This document shows, piece by piece, positions 8,803 to 20,800 of a DNA stretch of 23,970 nucleotides (position 1 is the first letter of the stretch; every line of letters begins with the position of its first letter). A model generated the notes under the pieces. That model saw only the letters and a list, made by a program, of their open reading frames with translations. It had not been told where the DNA came from and made no database searches. The DNA comes from a virus. The position numbers and the translations under genes were made by a program. Location: IMG/VR virus record IMGVR_UViG_3300010299_002864, positions 1 to 23,970 of that record; one strand, given 5' to 3'.

Positions 8803-11800
8803 TTATTGACTAACTACAGTTCTTGTTCTTAAAACTTTTGGAGATGTAGATAATCCGGTAATTCCATTGTCAATGAATACATCAAATGTTTGTGGATCGC
8901 CCAAGATTCTATTTTGATAATCATAGATCTTTGCCCAACTATATCTTCCATAGAATCCACCAGTATTAACTCCAGTATCATTTTCACCTCTAGGCCAGAC
9001 CTGTACATAATTATCAATCATAGGAGCAAAATTACATGTTACCGTAACAATGCCGATCGAAGGTGTCGTAACATCTTCTACTCTATAAACTCCATCTAAG
9101 AACTGTGTAGCAACCCCGACAACGGAATCTGGATAACTTGACATTCCCCCAAGAAGTGTTGAAATTCCAATCAGATTTCCACCAGTTTCAACGTTACTAT
9201 CTGTAATGACAAAATAATCACCCTTGGATAATTGACTATTCGTAACTCCTAAAACATTGAGTGATGAATATCCAATACCTAGAGTACTATTATCATATTG
9301 TTCAGATTTCAAGGTAAAGGAAATTTTTGGAGAAGTTGTTCCAATTCCAGGTGTTCCACTAATGTAAGTTTGAATACCAATAATAATTCCAAAATCACCA
9401 ACTACTTTAAAAGATTTTACAGTTTCAGTCTTATAAGTATCAAGTTCAACTATAGCTGGAGGTGGATTATTTGGATCATAACCAAAACCAGGATTATCAA
9501 CTTCTATAGAAGTAACAACTCCATTGGTTACTGATGAGATTGCAGTGGCTCTATTGAGAACTGGTTCTGCATACATTGCTGTAGCACCGACTCCAACAAT
9601 AACATACCTGCCATCAGAACCGAGACTATCTTCAAACACAAAGTCATTTATATAATTGGATTGGTTTGTAGATCTATAAATCCAATCAGACAGATCAAAT
9701 GAATAGTATACATCACCATTGGAAACAGTAGCGACGTAGAATCCATAACTGTAATAAACATTGGTAATATCAAGAGTTCCCAAATTATTTGCAATAATTT
9801 CATATGTATCTCTTGTGAGATTACGTAAAACCTTTCCATTATTACCAACAGCCACAAATCTTCCATCAGCATAGATTACTTTATTCAAGTTAGTGGAAAC
9901 TGGGGAAGATGCATTTTCCCAAATTGCACCATTGTTAGAAGTTCTAATAACTCCATCCGCGCCGACTGCGACAAAATATTCTGCACCAAATGCAACACTG
10001 TTGAGATCAGAAAGAGTAGATGAGAATCTATTGATAAATGCGTCGGTGGTTACTCCAGTAGCAACAAATATGGATCCTGCAGCTCCAACAGCTACCCAAC
10101 TATCAGTAACGCTGGAATATACAATTTGATTAAATGTTCCAGTATATCCACTGCCCACTTGATTAATAACACCAAACCCAGGAAGAGCAACATCTTCCTT
10201 CAAAGGAATTTGTTCCCAAACTGAAGTGGAGGTATTATAGTCTGTTGCTTTTACAATTTTACCGAGACTACCAACAGAAACTAATAAATTACTTGTACCA
10301 ATACCAACAGACTCAATAGAATTGAAATCTATACTCTGAGTTTGGCCAAAACCAACTGTGCCGATTTGCCAATCTATTCCATCATAACTTGTTGCATAAA
10401 CAGCATTGGCTCCAACAGCAACAAATCTATCATTGAATTTCAAAGAATTTAAAGAATATGTTGTGGTCAAACCAGTAGAACCCTTCCAATTGAAAATTGG
10501 ATCTTTTTGATTGATAGATGACTCGGAAATAATAACTTTTGGAGATAACGTATTTGCATATCCAACTCCACCATTTGTAATATTAATAGTAGAAACTGTG
10601 GATGAAGTGGCAACTACGGTCTCAGTAAGACACTGTTCAACTGTTTTATTCTCTAAAATTAAAATGTCTCTAATATCTTCAGAAAGTTTATCAATATCCG
10701 TAAACAGTGGGTATGCATTATCAACATAGATTGATGTGTCATCTGGTAGAATCTTTTTAATTACTGTAGCAAAAGGTTTAACGCCACTCTGCAAACTTGG
10801 TCTAGACTTAGAATAAAGTGTTCCACTGATAACAGTGTCACTAAGTTGTTTCTTCCATGTCAGTGGTCTTACTCTTGTTGGATCGGTAATAATACCAACA
10901 GAATAATAATTGAAAGTTTCTAATTGATCCGAAGTAACAATCTTTTTAACAACTCTATCAAATTGTGAAATATCATAAGGATCTAGTGGATTTTCCTGAA
11001 TAACAATATTATCACCTGGTTTAATTGTTTTTGGTGGATCGATCAATTCAACGTCAACTGAAGATCCTCTATAGTAAAGGATAACACACTTTGATCCAGC
11101 TTTTGGAGCCTCAGTAAAAGTTATTCTACTTCCAGAGAACGAATATGATGTACCGGGAACTTGTAACACATCATTAATATAGATGAAGATGTTATTAGTT
11201 ATATCTAAGTCAGTTCCATCTGGAACTTTAAGTCCTATAACAGTTCTTACTCCATTAAGTGTGGTTGCAAGTGTAAACTTTTTCCTAAATCCATTAAAGA
11301 ATGTAGAAATATCATCAAACTGTATAAACTGACCTGGATAGAAACCAGCAAATGTATCAGTTTGTACCTCTTCAACTGTCAAAATGAAAGGTTCATATTG
11401 TTTGAATGTTACTATTCCGCCTTGAGTATAATAGTGCGGTATTGTTGAAATAGAACCAGCTAAAACAGTAAACTCATTGGTAGATCCAATAGAAACTACT
11501 CTAAAGTCCCTAGCTCCATCAGTACTATCATCAGTATATCTTAAAACTCTTTGAACCGTTGGAACTTTCTTGGTATGTCCACCACCAGTGTAGTAGTGTA
11601 CGATAGTAGATATTCCAGCAAGAAACTCAAACTCTGTTGCACTATTAACTGCAGTAACAGTGAAAGTGTAACCATATTCCGAAGTACCATCTGGGAAAAT
11701 TGTTGTAGTTAGACCCACGTATTGTGAATCGCAAGTAAACGCAAGTCCAGCTAAAGTTACTTTATCTCCAACTGCAAACTCATGATTTGTAGATGTTGTC

Positions 11801-14800
11801 ACAGTTGATAGTCCAGTGACCTCATAGTAAGAGAATGTAGTAATTCCAATCTCAGACCATCCTTCAAATATATGTGGAATTGTAGAAACTCCAGCATTCA
11901 TAGTGAAAGTAGTAGAACTTATAGAAGTTAGAACTGGGAATACTCTTCCATAAGAAGATGTGCCATCTGGGAAGATTGTTGTTGTAACACCTGCATGTTC
12001 TGCAGCACAAGAGAAAGGTAAGTTGAATAGGAATACTTCATCACTAGTTTGATTTGCAGGTACATCATCTCGTAATAATCCATGAGGAGAATAAGTAACA
12101 ACTGTACAAATTCCACTAGCCTCATCATAAGAGAAGGTTTGAATACCGACTTCATCATAACCACAAGTAAATGCTATACCAGTGAGAGTTACAAGATCAT
12201 CTTCACTAAGATTGTGAACAGAATCTGTAGTAATGGTAGTGAGTCCGGTTGTGTTATTATATAAAACGTTAGAAATATTTAAAGAATCATATCTAATTGA
12301 GGTATTCGTGTATATTCCCACTGGAGTAAGTTTATCTCCAAGTTTGTATCCAAGACCTGGGCGATCAAATTTAAAGTTTATGACACTGGATCCCATACCG
12401 ATCTGAACAGAAAGTCTTGCATCCTGACCAACACCAGACGATCCATCAGCATAATCAAGTGATAGAGCGCTATATCCAGTAGGCAAACCAATTGCTGCGA
12501 CTGGTAGGGAAGTTGTTGTGTATCCACTTCCCGCATTTACAACAGTATATCCCGTGATTGTTCCACCAGCACCGACAGTAGCGGTAATACTAGCACCAGT
12601 TCCAATAGTAGATGCAATACTTACTACTGGAGCACTTCTATAACCAGAACCGCCCCCAGTAACAACAACATCACTGATTGTTCCAGCAGCAGAAACAACT
12701 ACAGTAGCCGCGGCACCAATTAATGGTATGTAACCAAAACTGGTGGAAATAGAGACTTTCGATATTCTTCCAGCGTTTGGAGTACCACTTAAGAACCTCA
12801 GAACATTTGTTCCACTACCATCTACAGTATAATCAACAGATGGGTTTTGGAAAACATTGTTTATTAGAACTATTGGATTGTTACTAATTTCTGTAGAATT
12901 ATTAACATCATTGAAAACTGTATTTGTTGTTTGATTATTAGATTTTAAAGTAAATTCTGTTGCTGCAATACCAGTAAATGACAATGATATGTCATCGAAT
13001 AGAATATTCTTATCCTCTGGAGTACCGGCATCAAATCTTCTACTAAAAGCTCTGCCACCAAATATAGATCCAGTTTCCAATCCAACAGGACCTATTTGAC
13101 CATATGGAGCAGTATCAAAATAAATTATATCTCCAATAATATTGAAACTACCGTTTAATACTGTAGCCGCCGCGCCAATAGTATGTGCAGCTGCAACTGT
13201 TCCAAAGTAACCTCTCTCAACTTCCACATGATTTTCTGAAGAAACTCCAATTTTTTTAATTGAAACAAGTTCATTATCAAGATTAATGATATCACGAACA
13301 TTTAATGAAGAAATTCCAGAAGCAATACTCAATATGTCTGTGGAGGCCGTAGAAACACTTGATGCAAGAACAACTTCAAGAGATTTTCTCGATAGTGGTT
13401 TTTGGATTACACCATCAATTGTTATCATTACGCTAGCATTTGGATCCTTATATTCCAAAGAATGTGTTGCTGTTCCAACTCCAGTTAAATTCAAAAATAC
13501 ACTAGTTGATAATCCAGAAAGTTTAAATTGATTATCATTTAGTTTAAATACAAAAAGGTTGGCTGGTAAAGAATCTGTACCAAGTTCAAGTGGTCTAAAG
13601 GATAAATCATCATTAGAACCAGATCCACCAATATAAGTACCAGCAATTGAGATTACTGAATTGGAATCATATCCAGATCCACCATTTAAAACATCGACCG
13701 AAGCAATTTCCCCATCATTATTTCTAAACACATTGAAAGTGGCTCCAGTTGCATCCGAAGAAGGAACTTCAGAATAACTTTGATTAGCTTCTGCATCCAG
13801 TACTGTTGGACCTGTTGCAGAAACCACAAAACTCAAATCATTTGTTGGAGTTGTTCCTCCCATGTATGTACCTGCGATAGATACAGTTTCTCCAATCGAA
13901 TATCCACTTCCACCCTTAATTAGAGTTATCGATGTTGAAAGTGGTTGTCCAGTAGATACACTATATGTGATTGTAACGTTAAATTCCGCACCAGTTCCAG
14001 TTGTTCCATTACCAACAGTTTGAACATATTGTTTAAAAGATGGTCCAACAGGAGACAATACTGTGGACACACCAGTTATAGAAGTTGTTAAAGCGCCTGC
14101 ATATCCATTTTCTAATACTGACGTTCCATCAAAATCATAAACATTCAACAGACTATCAACAGGTCCAGAAACGTATGAAGTGGTTGCAATTCCAATAGGA
14201 CTTCCATTTGAATAAGAGTAAATCAACTCTTGACCTGACTGGAAATTGTGGTTGGGAATAGTGAACGTATCAGTTGTGACATCAATACTAGAACTAGTAA
14301 ATTCATGTTTGAATAAAGAAATTCCTTTATTTTTTAACTTAAAGGTTGTTAATCCAACAACTGCACCACCCCTTGTCAATGATGGGAATGTTAAATCTGG
14401 TGCAAAATTTGTACCCAATCCAATAATTGTAGTTATAATTCCGACATAGTTGCCAAGAGATGATCTAACATCTGCACAATCTGCAGTTCCGTAGAATTCT
14501 GTTGGGATTCCGGCAAGACTACTATTTCCTATAGCAACTGTTAAAATTCCAACCAAAGTATCAATGTTGGTTTGGACATCTGCACAAGAAGATGGATCTG
14601 TGTTAAATCCTGTCAGTGGATCAGCTGTAATTGTGAGATCCTTGGAATACAACTGATTTGTAACAGCATCTTTCATGTATCCTCTTGAACTTTCAAAAAC
14701 ATAAATCGATTCAGATTCTTCACCAAGAAGTCCATTCGTCAAAGCAACACCAACACCATCAAAGTACTTTTTAGTATTGTATATTGTATGTTGATTAGTT

Positions 14801-17800
14801 CCATATGATAAGTCTTGAGCTACGCCATCAATAATATATCCCAAATCACGGAAACACTTATTACCCCCTGTCGTATAAGTACCCACATTAAGGACTGGCA
14901 GCGTTGCCGTGGACCCCAGAGAAATGATTGAGGTAATGACACCCACCAGACTTACAATGTTAAATTGAACGTCACTACAGGCGTTAGAATCGGTGTTAGA
15001 GACTGTTGTTCCTACACCATAAGTAGGAGGACCATCAGTAACGGTCAAATCTTGAATAGAAAGTCCATTTCTGACTGCACTTCTCATCAAATCCCTGGAC
15101 TGAACAAATCCATAGAGAGATTCGGACTGACCACCAGTTAAACTACCAGGAATGATGATGTCATTATTGAAATACGAAGCAGTAAACTCTCTGGAATAAG
15201 CATTACCGCCTGTGAATATATCAACGGAAACTGCATCAATAAATTTACCCAAATCCGATTTATATTGGGAAGTTACAGTAGAAAGTCCAGGATAAACTGA
15301 AAGACTGTTAGAATAAGAAGTATCAATAATTTCTTGTCTGTTTACCTGAATCAGTCGGTAACCATCATAATACCTGGATCTTTCATTAGTCTGATTATCT
15401 CCAGGGAAGTAAAAATCTGGGAACCCAATAGCAACAGATGCGAGAGATCTATCCTGAATTTCTCTCTTATTAGCTAGAATGAGATCTCTAGAGTCTTTAT
15501 ATCTATTAACGTTATTATTAAGAGGATCTGGAGTTACAGTAAAATTAAACTGTTGTTGTACAGATGATTGATATAAGGTTGGTGGAGTCTGATTATTGAT
15601 TACATATTGTCCAATAAACTTGACATAGTTGTATGCAAATAAAGTTTCTTCAGTTTCATTCGTAACATATGAAGAACCAGCATCCCAATATGCCAAACCA
15701 GCCTCAACAGACTTATTGTTTGAATTATACTTAAGATCGTGTGAAACAGCATCAACTATAAAACCAGTATCTCTGAGACACTTTTCTTTGCTGTAAGTTG
15801 TACTTAGTCCAATATTTGGATAGTTAAATTCAACAAAAGCAACTACCTCTTCTTTAATAAATTCTCTATTTAAATCTAATAAATCTGAAGCGTCTGCATA
15901 TCTACCTCTCAGATATTGTTCGGAAGTTCCATTAAATTGATCGGAAATATCATCAATGTTTAGAACCTTGTTAGTTCTGTTCATTATGTAAGCTTCTAGA
16001 TCAACTCCCTCATCAAAATAAACATTTTGTGTTGAACCATTTTCCAACAATTCTTCTTCATAAACTCTAGCAAAGTTCTTCCTAACACTCATAGAAATAA
16101 CTTCATCAACATTTAAGAAAGTGAACGAATCTGAAACCGCAAGTTTTGGTTTCATGTTCACAGATCTAGCAATTCCAACATTAACTTCATTTTGAGTTGG
16201 GCTAGTAACAATCTCCAGATCAGAAAACTCTTTAAATCCTGATGGGTGTACAATTGATCTTACAGATTCCCTCCACTTATCATATGGAACACCACCTTTA
16301 ATGGAATATGAGAACTTTTGATAATAGAAGTTATCTGATATTCTTTGAGAATATTCATTTAAAATACCAGAAGAGAGGTCCACCGAAGCAGTCTTATCTC
16401 TAGAAACACCGAGGGTTGCAAATAAGTTAAATTTATCAAAGTATTCTACAGTACCAGTAATCTTAGATGTTTCTCCATAAATTTTATCACCTACTGTTAT
16501 ATCTCCAGAAACATTCTTCAATCTCATTTGGTTGAGTCTACCGTCCCAACCCCTCTCCATAATTCTACCAGAAAATCTTGGTGACGTAACAACCTCATTT
16601 GATGCATAATTTACATCATCCTTTAAGATCATCTCAAAAACAGGCATGTCATTCTTATTGATCACTGTGCCCAAATTAAATTCATCACTATAGTCACCAA
16701 AAGTACCGGTAGATATGCCAGTCATATCATAAGTGACTGTATTATTAATAGAACTTATTCCAGTAACTGTAAAAAACGCATAGTCATATGAAGAAGAATT
16801 GAAATTAGCACGACCAAGAGCTCTTGTCTCATCTGTAAGTCTGCAATTTTCAACAAATATCTCGTCACCGACATTAAAGGGATATACGAAGTCGGTGCTG
16901 CCAAATCCTGTTGGTATAAATGGTGTCAGACCTGCAACGTTTGATAATTCCAGAGTTATCGAATTACCTACGACACTTATATTATCAATTTCATATCCAT
17001 TTGAATTGAATATTGTTATTACTTCAAGAGGTTTGGCTATTGAAGTAGAATTTTTATTAATAGTTACATTGGTTACAGATCCACCAGAAATAACTGCACC
17101 GAGTTCAATATCAAGATCATTATTTTTTACAAGCAATTTCGGTGGACTATTATATCTTCTGCCACCTGTTGTTATTCCAATGTAATCTATAGTTCTTATG
17201 TCTTTAACTCCAAGAACAGTAGGAACACTCAAAGATGGTGAAAGTGTTGGGTCAGTTGGATAATCAAATCCATCCTTCACTCTTGTGAAAGTTTCAACTC
17301 TACCAATATTTGGAGATATGAGTTTTACAACTGCGTTTGTTCCTCTTTCACTTTTAACTTCCCTAACTCTAGGAACTTTATTAAATCCTCTTCCTGGGAA
17401 GTTGATTTTTAATTTAGATATAGGTCCTAATGCACTGTGTGATGTAGTTTTATATGAGAAAGTTGTTAAATTTTGAGTTAGAATTTGATTTTCAATGAAT
17501 GTTGGTTTTTTATCACTAAAGAATGTAAAAGATTTATCGGAAACACTAGTAAGTTTGAATCTAGAGTTAAGTCTATGATTTACTATACTAATTTTATTAT
17601 GCGATAAAACGTCAATATCTGTTGATATTTGATTCTTACTCTGTTCTGAAGTTCCCTTAGTGAATAATCCATAATAAATTGGGAAGAATTGAGAAGAAAG
17701 ATCTAAAATAATCTTAGCTCCAGGATCTCCTGGAATACCTTCTCTTTCTACAAAGAAACCAGTTCTTTCATTAATTTTTTCGACAAAATTTACATCAAAA

Positions 17801-20800
17801 TAGAATTGCAAATCAAGACTACTAAGACTTGAATCTGATACATCAAATTCTATCTTTGTAGTTCTTATACAGGTAATCTGTGGATTTACGAAGTGTAATT
17901 TTTGATCAACTCCACCAATAGAAGTGAAATTAATGAAATTTGAATCTTCTATATCACTTCTGTATTTGCATAATTTTATAGTATTTGGATCGGTTCTTAG
18001 AACATAATATGTTGAATAATTTTCAAGTCCATTAATAGGATATGCAGATATATAAAGTACCTTATCACCAGTTACTATATTGCCAGTATATGAAGAAACA
18101 TCAATAGAACTATCAGATAAAGAAACATCAGAGTCTGAGAAAGCAACTTCTCTCATCAAAACTTTTCTGTTTACTGGATCAAAGAAAACTTTTACAACTT
18201 CGTTATAATCAGTGCTGACATTAAACAGAATTTCATCCCCAACTTGAAGATTATGGTTGGAAGTTGTGGTTACTATTCCCGAAGATTTTTCTAAGGTTGC
18301 AGTGATCTTTGGATTAATCGTTGTTAATGAATGAGCTGCACCAATTACTCCCGAAAAATCTTCTTGGTCCCAGAATTCCACAGAGTTATTGTTAGTTCCT
18401 ATACCATTAGTTGATGAAGTTGTAAATCCAACAGTTGATAATCCAATAAAATCCCTACCTAGGTTTACAGCGTAAACCGTTTGATCATCTTCCAGTTGAA
18501 TGGATTGTGCAACACCTACATTATTGACATATAGAGATGTCCCAGCAAAACCAGATCCAGAATTATATTTTAATGGTTGTCCTGTATAGAATTTATGACC
18601 GGGTAAATATATACTTCTTGGTGGTATAAGTTTCATTTCGGTAGTACTATTCCCAAAACCGACAACTGTTCTAAATGATCCAGTGCTACCAATACCTACA
18701 TCACTCTTTGGATCGAAGAACGTGGTATAGTTTTTAATAACATAATCCGTTACATTTCCGGTGGGGATAGAAAATTCTCTTGGCAAGAGATTCACATTGC
18801 CACCAGATATGGTATGAATTCCTGTATTTTCGAGTCTATTTACATGGAATCCAGATCTCTGGAAATCTATTTTGGTAATTAACAGTTTTTCTGTTCCAAT
18901 TCCAATAAAATCATTAACCTGGAAACCATTAACGTCCTTTACTTTGATGAAAGTAAATTTAGTAGTTGTAGCTTCGTCAGCAATATCTTCTGACAGTTCA
19001 ACTTCCTTATTTTTGACCTCTACAATCTGAACTCCTTCAAAAGCAGATGAAGTAATAGTAGAAATTCCAGTGATTGTTATTGGTTGTCCGTTATCGATTC
19101 CATGGGGACCAGACGTTCTTATAACAGTATTTGGAGTTCTTATATTAAATTCAGCGTTCTGTATTTTCTCCTGAACGACTGTAAAAGCGTCCACTTCTCT
19201 ACCGTCCAACTCACTTACAACAATATTTGGTTGAACACCGCCAGAACCCGTTATATCAACGTCTACGGGATCATTTACTTTGTAGTTATCTCCACTGGAG
19301 AATATAGACACATCTTCAATTTTACCAGAGTTTATAGCTGTTACAGAAAACTCCTGTTTATACTCTTCTAGAACTGTTTCGATTAAATCATAAGATGAAC
19401 TGGATCTGTTAAGATAATATGGTCCAATATTTCTGGTTAACGTCGTATCAAAAACATTAAAGTCTTGATTGAATCCTGGTAAGAAGTTTTCTTCTACTGG
19501 TTTGTTGTAGAAATATGGGCCAACAACATATGGATATTTTGGAGTAGATTCATTTGATGCACTAACATCTATCGTTGAAAAATATGCATATACTCCATTA
19601 GGGTACTCCGGAGTTATTGCAAATCTGCCATTATGAATGTCTAGGTCACCAGAACCATCATACTTATAATCATTAACAAAGAATCCCCCCTCAAAAGAAG
19701 GTGGTCTCTTACCACTAGTGGTATCAACATCTAAAACATACCCAGGATTCATCCTTCTTATAAATCCACCAGTTGTTGTATTATATGCATATGGTCCATA
19801 AATTGGATTACCATCGTAAGCATAACCCAAGATAGGAGAATGATTTAGTGTTCCAGTATTTTCTTTATTATTTTCGGTAAAGTTGTCAGATAATTGATAT
19901 CTTAAGTTCTTAGGAACATAAAAAGAAATAAACTGTAGTCCCAAATCGGTATTTTTACTGGAATATAGTATTCCATCATCATCTTTATTAATGACATCTT
20001 TACTTTTAAATATCTGGTTTATCTTCCATTCAGTTACATTGGCCAAGAACTTGGCATTTTGTCCCCTATTTTTTAACGTTAATGTGGTATTTGATGATGC
20101 ATATCCAACTCCACCAAAAACAATATTAACAGCTTGAATAGATCCATCTGATATAATTGGTTCTAATTGTGCAAAATTTCCAACTCCATCTACCAATATT
20201 TGGCAATTTTTTCTAAATCCTTTACCCCTGTTAATAATCTGAACATCTACAATTGACCCTTCAATAATAATTGGTTTTAAAATAGCATTAGAAGTTATAC
20301 TGGAAACACCAACATCCGGTCTTCTATGAAAATTAACAATATTAGTACAACCAAATCCAATTCCACCATCTTCAATATAAACATCATCAATAGATCCCAA
20401 CACAATAGGAATTAATTCAGAATTAATTATTGTGGTAGCTCCAGTTCCAGACTTTGATTCTACTTTTATTTCAATAGGTGGATATCCAAAAATATGAGTT
20501 CCTACTCCTAAAGATTCAAATTTGACAAATTTATTTTTATCATAATTTTCAGAACTTAATTGAGTACTAACTCCAGCATTATAAAGTCTAAATCTATTAT
20601 TATCTACTACCTTTACTTGATAGTATGAAGATGTCGATAATCCACTTATAGGAGTATCGGATGATTGATAAATTACATATTCTTCATTGGAGAATCCATG
20701 ATTTCTGGCATAAACATAAGAATCAAAAGTATTAATGCCAGAAACGTTATTTGCAGAAAGAAGTGAAGGAACTTTCACCTTTCTATTGGAATAACCTCTT

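Noticed and set aside
16799-17185. Plus-strand open frame of 128 residues opposite the giant gene
   Set aside because: Antisense to a continuous coding frame, with no homologous motif and no ribosome binding site that stands out.
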